This document shows positions 1 to 11,763 of a stretch of 64,000 nt of DNA, piece after piece. Source of the DNA: Patagioenas fasciata. Taxonomy: Eukaryota > Chordata > Aves > Columbiformes > Columbidae. Below the pieces are notes generated by a model. That model ran no database searches, was not told the DNA's origin, and saw nothing but the letters and a program-made list of their open reading frames with translations. The DNA lies in NCBI RefSeq assembly GCF_037038585.1, contig NC_092524.1, forward strand, positions 41,178,001 through 41,242,000, written 5' to 3'. Numbering within the stretch: position 1 is the first letter of the stretch; every line of letters starts with the position of its first letter. The position numbers and the translations under genes are program-made.

Positions 1-3000
1 AAAAACATGTATTTACAGGTATACGATGTCCTAAGAACAAGAAGGGCTGAGACTATTCTGCAGGTGCAGTCTATAACAGGAATTACCTTTCCTCATTCTC
101 CACTTCTTTATCAAATCTTTGCAGTATCTCAATTCATATTAAGTATCAGTTCTGTCTAAGGTATATAGTACACTTTTACAGATATATATACACCAGCTTC
201 TTCAATGAAAAAAATGTAAGATATGATCATTTAAGAGAATACAATACTTCAATTCTAGTATTTTAATGGTGTCAAAATGCTAACAAACATCTGGAAGAAC
301 AGATGAGAAGAGAAATGGTGAGCTTTGTTACAAGTAGCACACTAACACATGATTAGGTTGCAATGGTTATAACTTATCAAAACTGTTGTAAGAAATATTT
401 TGTTTAGCATTCATTAAAAACTGCTAATATACTTGTGTACTATATTTTTATGCAAAAAAGCAAACAATTTAGTGTATTCATGTGAAAAGAAATTTTACAT
501 GAATCTTATTTTTAATCTGTATGGGAACATTTTTAACACAAATTCCATATTTTAATAATACTATCCCAACTCTATTTTTTAAACTCTTTTTGTCACTGTT
601 TTGTAACAGAAACACTGTAAATATTATAGATGTGGTAAACTATTATACTTGTTTTCTTATAAATGAAATGATCTGTGCCAACACTGACAAAATGAATTAA
701 TGTGTTACTAAGGCAACAGTCACATTATATGCTTTCTCTTTCACAGTATGCGGTAGAGCATATGGTTTACTCTTAATGGAACACTGGCTTCTCATTAACA
801 TACCAGTAGCAATGTCAGAACTTACAAACCAGCATAACAGGGAAATGGAAAAACTTATAAATTAGACGCTTTCAGTATTATTGAGTAGGAAATGACTGAT
901 GTTGCAAGGTACAATATTTAGCTAATACAGTGCCCTTTTGTGCATCTTTCTTCTCCAAAAAGAAAAAAAACACAAACAAATAAACAAACAAAACTTTTTC
1001 TTGTTATAAATACAAATATTGAAGTGTATTTCTTTTTTCTACTTTAAAATGATTGACATTCTTATAATTTTAAACCATCTTTCAGTATTTTTCTTTCTCA
1101 CACTGTGTTTTATATAAGCTTTTCTCTAGAACATATTAATACAAATAACATTATGGGGAAAATAAAAAGTGCTCACTTCTATAAATGGATTATCCCTTCA
1201 GTAGGTACATTGAAACAAACAGGAATTATAAAATGAACCACATAGCTTCCTTGGCCATACAGGATCATGCAGAAAAAATGGATACACAAGACACTGTGTC
1301 ATCCTGTGGGAACAAAATAGTGTATCAGATCTTCATTGGAGTTGTTTGGTGTTGTCTGCCATGTTGAAGCCAGTTTCCCTAACTGCAAAAGTTATAAGTG
1401 GTTTATGACCACTGAAGTATTTTGTCTTTTTTACCTAGTGTGTCTCAGAAATGTCTGTGGCAGCACAGAATTATGTCATAAGTGCATGTTGTAAGAATGG
1501 ATTATCTGAATGTTTCTTATTTTTTGCTTTTAGAAAGAAATTGTGTGTGAATTCTGAGTGTGAGTGAATACGGTAGCAACAGAATAAAAGCTGTATGTGT
1601 GAGATTAGTATTTCAAATTTAAAAATTCATAACAACTATTCTTTCTCTGGAAGTAAAAAAATAAAAATATTGTAGTAACTAAAAAACAAAAGGCAATTAT
1701 GCTGCATTTCCTTCACTTCAGTACTCTTATCTTGACATCTCAACATAGCAACGATTCAGTCGGATGACCTGCTTGTATGTGGTTGTCTGCTATCCAAGTC
1801 ACTACATGGGTAAAACCTGAACTGTCTAAGACTGAGTCAGCCCAAAATTTTGTGAGAACTGAAATCTGGAACTGAAATTTCAAACACTTGATGCCGCAAA
1901 CTGTTCGATATTGAGACCCTTGCTATGCTGCAAAACATACCAAGGAAGAAAAAGAGCCACATCTGAATGGAATCAGCATGACTGCAGTGCTTTTACCAAC
2001 AGTGAAATTCTGATTTCAAAAGTAGTCCTATGTGATCCAGCAAAATTATACTAACACTACAGAGCATAAGGAAGATCACCACGATCTTGTTCTCTACATT
2101 ATTTTACTTTATATCTCTTTATATCTATAGGTGGTTTTAGAAGTTTAAGATTGTTCTGCAGTAGTCAGGGCATGAGAATTACTTGATTTTTAAAATCTAA
2201 ATGCCGTTGAATGTTTATGGTGATGCAAGACAGCAAGTTTATTCAGCTGAGTCTGCTGAGGATTTTCTTCCAATTCATTCTCAAATTTTTAATGCCCGCT
2301 TTCCATCCATTCTTATTCCTTTTTTTTTTTTTTTTTAATGTGACAAAAAGTTTTCACCACGGTTATTGAGGTTTCTAAAACTACCAGTTAAGGACTGTGT
2401 ATTAAGAACTAAGCCAGATCCATCTGCACTCCTTAAGGTTTTTAGCAAACAGTAGCAACATCCACCACAGGCCGAGGGCAGTGAGCGAGCAGCGCTTACA
2501 GCAAAGACTCTGAAGTCAAAAAGCAAGAAGTGTTTACACCCAGGTGTTGGGGGGCGGTGTCTGTGTGTGTGTGTAAATAAACACAGTAAGGCATACTTCA
2601 TTTGTGGAATCCTATTCTTTCATTGAAAGGAAGTCATCAACAAGAAAGTGTAATTATCAGACTAGCTTAGCTTCTCTTTTTTTCTAACTGTATTGTGTAT
2701 CCGCACCTGAGTGAACCCTTATCTCACCTCATCGAGGATATCTAAGCTGAGTATCAGTTTAACTTCAATAACACAAACTGTTACTGCAATTAGTTCTATA
2801 CTAATTCAGCAGTGATGTTTGTCCTGTATATTTTTTTACTAACTAGAGGTAGTACATCCATATCATTTGTAGAACATATACAGGGTAGGGAGGAGGAAGC
2901 TTTGCAAACTCCCTTAACTTTACGAAACACAGAGATAATTGCCCTGAGCACAAATTGCTTGTTAACTCTCTATTCTTTGACAATCAACCTCCGCTAAAGA

Positions 3001-3481
3001 AGTATTCATTTTTACCATTCACCTTTGCACTTCAGCATTATAAGAAGCATATTGAAGAGTAGCACTGCTAACTCTTGCCACTCCAATAAAAATAAAATGC
3101 AAAGGGCTGTTTATTATTTAGATGTAGACTGTGTCATTACTTGATCTGGTCACTCCCTCATTGGCCTATACTGCTTCTACAGGGAGAAATCAGTGTTTAT
3201 GAAGACATCATGTAGTCATTTGTAGTTACTTTACCATACAGTAGATGGTAATGTCTCTGAATGAAGTTCCTGACTGAAAAAGATGATTAAAACATCGCTC
3301 TGACCCCAGTTGCTGCCAGCTCTATGTAGCCACCATGCTGCCAGTATCTTTGTTTTGTTTAGACAAAGAAACTCTATGTTGTACTAACAATAACATTGAA
3401 AACAGTTGCTGAAATAAGCGTTTGGTCCAAACTGGAGGGATACATCACTCTTAATTCCGGTGAGGCTTATGTACTATAACA

Positions 3482-3512
<31 letters not shown>

Positions 3513-3518
3513 TTTTTT
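3482..3518. repeat. T run plus (ATT)n microsatellite
   Basis: A T run followed by about seven ATT units and another T run. Confidence 0.85.
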
Positions 3519-4864
3519 CCCCAGGAAAAGCATTATTTCATTGCATTCCATTGGTGTTAAGACTTTAAGACTCAGCCTAGGCACCATGCAATTCTAGATA
3601 ACCTCTTCAAGTGAGAAAATTAATTAGAGAGCAAAGGAAGCCAGCATGCTTATCATTTGATCAGGTCATTGACATAAGTGCTTCACACTTTTTTAAAGCA
3701 AAAAGCTGCCTTGTACACCTGCTCAGAGGTCTCATCAATTTTATCCGAGCAACACCAGTTCTTTTAAGCTTGTCCAAGGAAAAAGGTGGCAATTGTGATG
3801 TGGAGGCAAAAAGAAAGAAAGCTGTGTTGCAAGCTCTTTATCTTGATCTGACTGTTTGTTTTTGCACTGATGTATGTAACAAAACAAAGAGGATTTAATC
3901 GTGGCAAACAGGAGCCTATTGGCACCCAAAGAGATCTCATTTTCTCTCTTACAAGTCTTTTTCGTTTCAGGTTGCAACGTCTTCTTTTCAGCCTATCCAC
4001 AAGACTGAGTTTCTTACCTGGGGCTCAAACTTGTGAGGCATGAAGCTCTTTTGTTTTGACAGGTGCTCTTTGCTACCCATCAACCTAGCATTAGTGGTGC
4101 TAATACACAGGACAGACTTCAAATATGCTAATGATTGTAGTTACCAAAATTCTGTCCGTAATGACTTTTATTAGCTTACTTCACTGTTAGTTCTTAGGAT
4201 AAAGTGGTAAAAACAAATTACACCAACAGAAGACTGAGAAAGTTTGTTGCTTGTTATATATTTCATTAATTTCTTCAGCTTCTAGAAAACCTCTAGAGTA
4301 AAGGGAATATCATAAAATAGTATGTAAGAACCAGATTATAGCCTCTTGCATAGTATGGCTGCATGAAATGTGTTTCAAACATGAAAGGTGCAGAGGAAAC
4401 CTATAATGGACCTTTAATTAATGGCTTCCCAGGTCTCCCAGAAATGAACATCCTTTTTTTTCTGTTGACCAGCTGCCATGAATGCTGCCATGACCAGAAT
4501 ATTACCTTAACTGGTAACCCAGAAGGTCATTATACTATCAACAATAAATAATAACATATTGTTTGAGATGAAAACGTGGACATTTAGGCATTTGAGTTGC
4601 AAAGGCGATTGCCTTGCCTTGCCTTCCCGTCCCAGGACCCTCCGTTATGGAGGCACGTCACAGATACATCACAGATACCGTTAGATGACTAAATTCTAGA
4701 TATCCGTTTTCTCAATTAACTAGCATGGAGCTGATGCACATGTTGTCCTGTGGTTTAGAAGGAATTTTCAGGGCTCCAACTGTGGTTAAAAAGCCTGAAG
4801 AAGCAAAGAATATTGGGTATGGACAAAAGGTAGGGGAAAAGATGGAAAATTCACCAATTTTTTG

Positions 4865-4892
4865 TAATGTTTTTAATGTTTTATAATGTTTT
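4865..4892 (+). repeat. Three near-tandem copies of TAATGTTTT
   Basis: Copies begin at 4865, 4874 and 4884, the last two separated by one base. Confidence 0.8.
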
Positions 4893-5341
4893 AGGTTTTT
4901 TTTTAATTAATGGATAGAAATTACATGCACAGTATAATGTAGTAAAATCATTAGTAAACAGTAATTCAATTGTAATTTATTTCACTACTCTAGTGATCTC
5001 AATCCAGTTTTAGAAGAACATTTTTCGCAGTGGATTGACTTTGTTTTCTATGCTTGTCTTGGTAGTTTGGGAAAAAAAAGAAAATCAGAACAGTGGAACC
5101 TTGTAGAAACAAGAATGTATAACATCACTGGAAGCTGTTCAGATCTTATTTTATCTGAACTGTCTATGAGAGGCCAACCATTCTAGTAACTTGAACTTGA
5201 TAACTTCAAAGGTTTTTATTTTCCTCACCTCTAATTTTATCCTACAAGTGAACATTGGGAAAAGTAGAGATTTCAGTGTCCCTCTAAGGCACTGGCTAGA
5301 AAGGTCTGTCTATCCTGTCATCTCTATTTCAAATAGATATG

Positions 5342-5979
5342 TGTTCTGGTTTCGTTAAAAAACAAGTGAATTTGCCTGTCAGCTAAAGCCTTCATATTAG
5401 CTGCATTTTCCTGGAGAACCAGACACGTTTTGGTAAACATAGCAATGAAATGCGAAGTTATTGACAAGCATGGATGGGCATCTCGCGAGAGGGGCAACGA
5501 GAAACAGGTGACCAAGAAACTGACCAACTGTGTATAACATCCCATTCACATGAATACTTTATATAAAAGTGGGAGATCACAAGGATCTTGTCCCTTTCCT
5601 TCTCTTTTCCCTTTAGCTTATGGTCGACATTAGGAGAGGACCTTGCTGGTCGTCCCTGTGAACTGAGGCCTAATGACAGCCTGAATCCAGCTCCAGTTGG
5701 CTGCAGAGTCCAATCCAGGACTTTGGGTGCCGGCTCTGTAGTTGCTGAGACTTTCAAGATTGGTTTTGTATATTTTGTATTATTTTCTCTATTCTTATTA
5801 GTAGCATTGGTAAAACATTTTTAATTTTTCCAACTCTCTCCTTTCTGTCCTTCTTTTCCTCCCTGTCCTTAGTGGGAACGGGGGAGATGGAGAGGGAAAC
5901 AGGGGAAAGGGTGGGGAGAGGAGGTAAACTATACATCTGCCAGGGTTTTATTGTCACCCCGCAATCTAAACCCTCGACA
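5342..5979 (+). mobile_element. Solo LTR of an endogenous retrovirus, probably ERVL-type
   Basis: The 638-bp block starts TGTTCTGG and ends CTCGACA, giving the TG...CA ends of an LTR. The flanks are ATATG on the left and CTATG on the right, a 5-bp target duplication with one mismatch; 5 bp fits ERVL-type integration. Inside are a TATA-like CTTTATATAAAAG near 5560, a following C/T-rich segment, and a GC-richer middle with the text TTTATTGTCACCCCGCAATC near the 3' end, which I associate with avian ERVL LTRs. No gag, pol or env lies next to it, so it is a solo LTR left by recombination. Open frames inside are incidental. The family is from memory and needs a repeat-library match. Confidence 0.72.
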
Positions 5980-7035
5980 CTATGACAGAGTATATCTTTT
6001 TTAATCTTGTCACTTTGAATAAACTTATTTGACTGCTATGATCAAGACAATCTTACAAAATCTATGCCAACCTAAAACCAGAGTGCAGTACCACTTGTCA
6101 GAAATTGTAGGTTTTTAGGTCTCAACTTCCTTTTTGCATAAAAGCAAACTGATTTTTTTACAGCTAAGTGTGTTAACCTCTGTATTTTTTTTTTCTAGAA
6201 GGTACACTTGATAATTAAAAACATAATTCTGCATACATAACTGTTTGGATGAAAAATATTTGATCAGTCTTATTTACAGCTTCCAAGAGCTACATTCAAA
6301 CAGAGTCTGCTACTACTAGAAAGGGTCATTATTAAGACTGTGAAACGTGGAAGGGAAATTTTGACCCAGACCACCAACACACTTCTTACTCACGGCTGAA
6401 CTTTTAGGAGATATTTTAACTTAGTACTGGCAGGTGCTTATCTTTCAAGGTTTCATCCTGATGTTCTGTGCTTGCTTCCATTAGATACTATGGAAAGCTC
6501 AAGAGCTGAATTAATCCTGCTGATATCTGACCTGTGATTCTGAAGCCTAGTCATCAATGATCTATTGCTTTTTAGTACACTCATCAGCTTCTCTCAGTGA
6601 GCTGGACAGGAAGCAGAGAGGAAAGCCTTCCAATGTTGCCCTAGTTCTGTTGCTTTCAGATGGCTATATTTAAAGCCATAGTTCTTGGTAACATTATACA
6701 GACAGATGGACCTAAAGTCTTGCAATCCACATTAAAATTTACATGAAAACATATAAAAGGAGCAGTAAAGATACGTGCAACAACTTGCTAAAAGTCAGTA
6801 GAGAGGGACTGGCTTACTAGGTGTTTTGGTAAATGTCTGGAGTGCAGTGGAATATGCCTCAGTGTGTCTCCATTAAGCCTGGGATCACTGAAGTACCTCA
6901 ATAGGTTTTAGCTCCGACTAGATCTACTGTTGGTGAACTTTTCCTGGCTGTTACATTGGTCACTAAATCAGATTTTGGACAGGACTACAAAGACCAAGAA
7001 CTAGTTGAAAAATAGTCCAATGTTTAACAATAAAC
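5980..7035. other. Intergenic; nothing recognised
   Basis: AT-rich single-copy-looking sequence between the LTR and the low-complexity block. No feature found. Confidence 0.5.
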
Positions 7036-7480
7036 ATGGTGGTTTGGGGTTTGTTTGTTTGTTTGTTGGGTTTGTTGGTTGTTTGTTGTTGTTGTTTCTT
7101 TTCTTTTCTTTTCTTTTCTTTTCTTTTCTTTTCTTTTCTTTTCTTTTCTTTTCTTTTCTTTTCTTTTCTTTTCTTTTCTTTTCTTTTCTCTTTTCTTTTC
7201 TTTTCTTTTCTTCTTTTTTTTCTTTCTTCCTTTCCTTTCCTTTCCTTTCCTTTCCTTTCCTTTCCTTTCCTTTCCTTTCCTTTCCTTTCCTTTCCTTTCC
7301 TTTCCTTTCCTTTCCTTTCCTTTCCTTTCCTTTCCTTTCCTTTCCTTTCCTTTCCTTTCCTTTCCTTTCATTGTTGCTTGTGGGGTTTTTTGTTGTTTGT
7401 GTGTCTGGGTTTTTTTGTTTTGTTTTTGTGTGTGTGTGTTGGGGATTTTTTTGTTTTAGTTTTGGTTTTTTTTTACAACA
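7036..7480. repeat. G/T-rich low-complexity flanks around the pyrimidine tract
   Basis: TTTG and GTT repeats at 7050-7094 and T-runs broken by G at 7370-7470 flank the pentanucleotide arrays. Long open frames here in three plus frames (Phe/Ser/Leu repeats) and on the minus strand (Lys/Arg/Glu/Gly repeats) arise from the repeat. Confidence 0.85.
7095..7369 (+). repeat. 275-nt uninterrupted pyrimidine tract: (TTTTC)n joined to (TTTCC)n
   Basis: Every base from 7095 to 7369 is C or T. The left part is TTTTC repeats to about 7211, then an irregular junction, then TTTCC repeats from about 7229 to the end. On the minus strand it is pure purine, so it can in principle form triplex (H-DNA). It is expected to vary in length. 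Confidence 0.95.
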
Positions 7481-9519
7481 TTTAAGCTTTTGGATGCAAG
7501 TGTTGTCAGGTTGGGGGATGTCTGGAGGTAAAGCTGCATTTCTTTGTAGGAAGTGAGGATCAAAATCAGCAAGTTTAAGTTTTATTCCACCATGTGGAAT
7601 GTTTCACTTTTTCATTTCCTCCTCTAATCAATTCTGAAACAGAAACATAAGGACAGAAGAAGTACATCAAAAGGAACTTAATACCTGAAGTTTGTGGAAA
7701 CAAGTTTTCTGTAGGTCTTATATAAAACAGCTTCCCACTCCCTGACTGGCTTACTAGGAATAACTTCTGTGACTGCTGACCTGACCCTGTACTCTACACA
7801 GTCTCCAAGGGTACAAGTTTTCTGACAGCAGCTCATTCTTTAGCAAGATTTCCTGGCTGGAAACTGAAGTTAGGCATCTTTTACTAGAAATAAGGTGTAT
7901 GTTTTAAATACTGAGACCTCTCAATCACTAAGTAAAATTTGCTAAGTAATGCAACAGACCCTTTAATATTTGATGTATTTAATTAAAGATTTGAGTTTTT
8001 TCTGCAATTTCTAATCCAAAGTTCTAGGTCTTGATAGTGAAGATAACTAGGATGAGATTCTACAGTCTATCCTGTGTAAGAATTTAGAGTGGCTATACAC
8101 ATAATTTCTCCTGGATTAAAAAAATCAGTTGCCTCTGTAAGTCTCATCCTGGTCCCTTAGTACTGTTCATTTCCAGATTTGTGGCAACCACATCAGAGAG
8201 AATCTACCACTCTTGTCTTTGTGCCTCCTGCATACTACCTCCTTTCTGTTCTGTCTTAACCCAGGCTGACACAGTGCTTTCCTTGGAGTCTCTTCACAGG
8301 AGGTTTGTCCTAGTTGCTTCCAGCTTTTTTAGTGTGCTACAAAATATTTAGTTTGATTAGTCTAGTTATAAATATTTGCTCCTTTGGGGGAGTGTTGTAT
8401 TCAGCCCATATTTTACTTGGAAAAACACACTCAATGTGTGAATCTATCACGTATCTTTTGCAGTGGTAACATTGTAGTAATTTACATGAGATTGAAAAAT
8501 CCACCTTGATTTCAAGTCTAACCAATGTTTTCCTACTTTCACACTTCAGCTTTTATTTCTAGGGACTGCTGTCACAAGACCTGTAACTGTAAGCTATAAA
8601 TGCTCTAAGCAGTGGAGAGTCATCTTGGCAGCAAATTTTACCTGCAGATAATTGTAGAAGCTAAAATGAGAAGTTTTGCGACTGATGAAGCATCCTGCTG
8701 AAGGAAGGCATCTTTTTTCCCTGTATTCCTGAAGAAAAATGAACTTTCAAGAATTCCACAAATAGGGAGAGATACAGAGAAAGCATTGCATTTAGGATGT
8801 GTGTTCTTTCCCCAGTGATTTGTAATCTCTCTGTTTTATTATGTAAAAACCAGGTCTTATTTTAAAAAGTGAGGACAAAACTTGTGCTACTGGGAAGTTT
8901 GATCATATCATTGATTTGGCTCTTAAAGGCTCAAATTATAAGCCAGAGACCTCACTTTTCAGGAAGATTCTAGAAGTTTGACAATGGGAGTTCGGATTTA
9001 CTCCTGAGATAGGAAGTTGAACGGCAAGGTTCAGCTCTCATGAGGGAACCTAAAGGCAAGCCAAGAAGCTAGAAACCTAAAGGGCAGTGCTCAGGCTTCC
9101 CATTGGCTCCAGAGACTCCAAATATTCAGGCATTCAGTGGTTGGATTCCATCATGATAATCAGATGACTGGCCAGTAGGGGTGCAGAGCTAAAACTGATC
9201 CTGCTTTTACCTCACGGTTATGTGTCACCTGCCCTCATTCATTTAAATGGAGGTAATAACTGAAGAATAATTCTACGAAAAGTCATAGGCAAGAAGAATT
9301 GAAGAGAAAAAAATAGATTCTCAGATGTCTTTAAGTCTTAATTCTCTGGTTTTTGAACTGCAGACAGAAATGTAGGTAAAACCGTTGCATGCTCAGAGAG
9401 CCTGGTCTCTATTGTATCTTTCACCATGTCTGTGTGCAGTACAGTATATTTTGCACTAAATATAGCTTTTTAGAGGGCATAGTTTAGGAGAGCTTCTTGC
9501 AGGATGTAGCATAGAGGGC

Positions 9520-9550
9520 TTACTAAAGCTCAAAGCACAAGCTTTAGTAA
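9520..9550. repeat. Perfect 11-bp inverted repeat with 9-nt loop
   Basis: TTACTAAAGCT at 9520-9530 and AGCTTTAGTAA at 9540-9550. Confidence 0.8.
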
Positions 9551-11351
9551 ATTACAGGTTGGAAGTTAGGGAAGATGAGGAGACCTGTTACAGAAATCAT
9601 TGTACAGTAGAAAGACCAATTAATACTATAAAAATTATTGGCAGCCCCAAGCAGCTAGGTTGTGCTGCTGTTGTTAGGATAAGAAATGTATTCTGAGTTC
9701 TGGTTTGTTACAAAGATCACGCACTTTTTTATTTCCCTTTCCACTGTAGATAACAAAAAGGTAAGAACATCCTTGTTCATAATTCCATGTGTTTTTCCAA
9801 TTGTTGATTTATCCTCAGTTCTTTCATTTTTGACAGCATTACACTACTTTTACTTTATTTAGTCTATTTCTATGACGAATAAAATAACACCATATTGAAA
9901 TCTTGCTTCCTGGTCTCCTGATGATCTCTACACTAGTTTGTTCTCAGTCCCTTGTGTTTGTTTTCAATCACAGTGCCCATATATTTTGCCTTCTGACTGG
10001 TTTTGCATGTTTTGAGCAAAGGCATCCATAACTTCTGTTTTCTGTTTGAGTAGAGGAATGAAGGCTTTGTGCCTACATGGGCACTAGCATGTTTCAAGAA
10101 AATTTTATACTTTCTATCTTACAACAGCAATTTCATCACAGTTTTTAGTGCTGCCTAATTTGATATCCCCTGGGGTTTTTTTCATATTCTGGCTTGTTTA
10201 TAATAACACACATGTACAACTCCTGTCCTTACCTCACTAGAAAGGTAAAATTTGAGCTCAATTTTTCTTTCCTTAATTTAGCTGTCTAAAACCTCACCAC
10301 GAACTGAAGGAATAAATAAGAAATCTTAATCTAGAAGATGTTTTAACCATGCCTAAAGGGGCTTCTGTGCCAGAGTCTGACTGTCTTGCAAAGAGCTTCC
10401 TGCAATGTTTGTAAAACCCTATTTTCTATTGTTTCCCATTTCATTTGCAAGAGATTTATTCATAATCTCATATGCTGTGGCATATGAAAAATGCAAGTTT
10501 GACAACAGATACTGGTAACAAGGGCTTTTTTTTTCTTCAATTGTTTTTTTGGCAGGAAGTGATGATGGAGACAGGACCAAAAAAAAAAAAAAAAAAGCTG
10601 CAAACACCAGATCTATATAATGAATCCTTTAAACCAAAACACATGAAATTTAGCTCCCTGGGTGCTGAGACAACATATATGTGACTAGTTACTATGATTC
10701 ACAAAGACCCATCTTGCCATTTAAGTACACTTTCAGCTACAACAGCTGTTTTGATTCATAATCTGTGATACAGCAAGGTTTATTTTAAAATACCAAGCAG
10801 GGGACAGGGCATTCAAACATCAATTACTTAACCAAGAGGATTCAAAACCTAAAGTGCTTGAAACTGAAATGAAACACATGGCAAATATTTTGCTTCCTGT
10901 CACACAAGGGATCCAATCCTGCAAGCTGTGTGAATGCAAAGCTTCAGTTTGTCTGCAGTCAACAGGTGAAATTCTGACATTATTGTAATCAACCAAAATC
11001 TTTCGTTCACCTTCCACAGGATGATTTGACCACAGGGTTGTTCTCTGAGCAGGGGAGGGTAACGTCTCAGAGTCTTTAAATTTTTGTCGTTTTAAGTTGG
11101 ATTCCCTACAGGTTTGTAAATACAAAATCATTTAATGCTATTCTTTGGAGGTGCTGGAAGAATGACAAACAATGCCATACCTTCAGTCTCCTGGAAGGAG
11201 TGTTTGAATACCTGCATTTGGCTCTTGCGACTCTAATTGGAGCCAGGCCACTTCACATCAGCACGTCTCTGAGAATTTGCATTCAGTCTTTCATGAAACT
11301 TAATTGCAGACTATATATGGCAGACTAAAAGCAAAAACAGAAACAAAAACA

Positions 11352-11410
11352 CCCCCCCCCCCAACAAAACAAAACAAAACAAAACAAAACAAAACAAAAC
11401 AAAACAAAAC
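11352..11410. repeat. Poly-C run followed by (AAAAC)n
   Basis: Eleven C at 11352-11362, then about nine AAAAC units. Confidence 0.92.
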
Positions 11411-11750
11411 ACTAATAAAACAATGTTTAGACATATATGGACAGACATGTATCCCTATATCCCGCCCCCTATATATGCTTATCAGAAAGGAAAATACTGG
11501 CCAGTAACTATTAGTCTCTTCCTGTATTTGGTCAGCACAAGTCCTGATCTGCCAACCCAAGCAAATAAGTCACCAGTCATGCAGGATGCAGGACCCTTTC
11601 ACCATGCCTTGGATCACTCACAGGTGAGGATTGTCTGGACAAATTATTTGCAGGGTCGGGTTCAGACAACACCTGGAATTGTCAAAGCCTTCAGACATAC
11701 AAATGGTTGAAATAAACGTGTATGTGGCACTCAAATTATTTTGTTAATGG

Positions 11751-11763
11751 TGCCATCTCCTGG
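11751..11763 (-). promoter_or_regulatory. CTCF-like motif (minus orientation)
   Basis: TGCCATCTCCTGG on the plus strand, i.e. CCAGGAGATGGCA. It fits CCA-S-N-AG-R-K-GGC-R, with a less usual G at position five. Motif match only. Confidence 0.35.

Larger units (their letters stand above)
1..5341. other. Intergenic, downstream of PRKD1; no gene seen
   Basis: AT-rich, with only short unconvincing open frames. It contains T17 at 2320-2336, a short GT run near 2561-2574, an ATT run at 3482-3518, a near-tandem 11-bp duplication (TCACAGATAC) around 4658-4679 and TAATGTTTT repeats at 4865-4892. No transposon end or RNA gene is recognised. Confidence 0.6.

Noticed and set aside
2335..2601. 88-residue minus-strand open frame
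   Set aside because: It starts and ends in low-complexity sequence, has no family resemblance and no splice or promoter context.
5324..5957. Several open frames of 67-99 residues on both strands
   Set aside because: They lie inside the solo LTR, are in competing frames and show no retroviral protein motif.
7005..7556. Long plus-strand open frames rich in Phe/Ser/Leu and a minus-strand Lys/Arg/Gly frame
   Set aside because: They are translations of the TTTTC/TTTCC repeats; all plus frames stay open because the unit lacks stop codons.
9171..9186. CTCF-like CCAGTAGGGGTGC
   Set aside because: The GGC part of the core is disrupted, so the match is weak.
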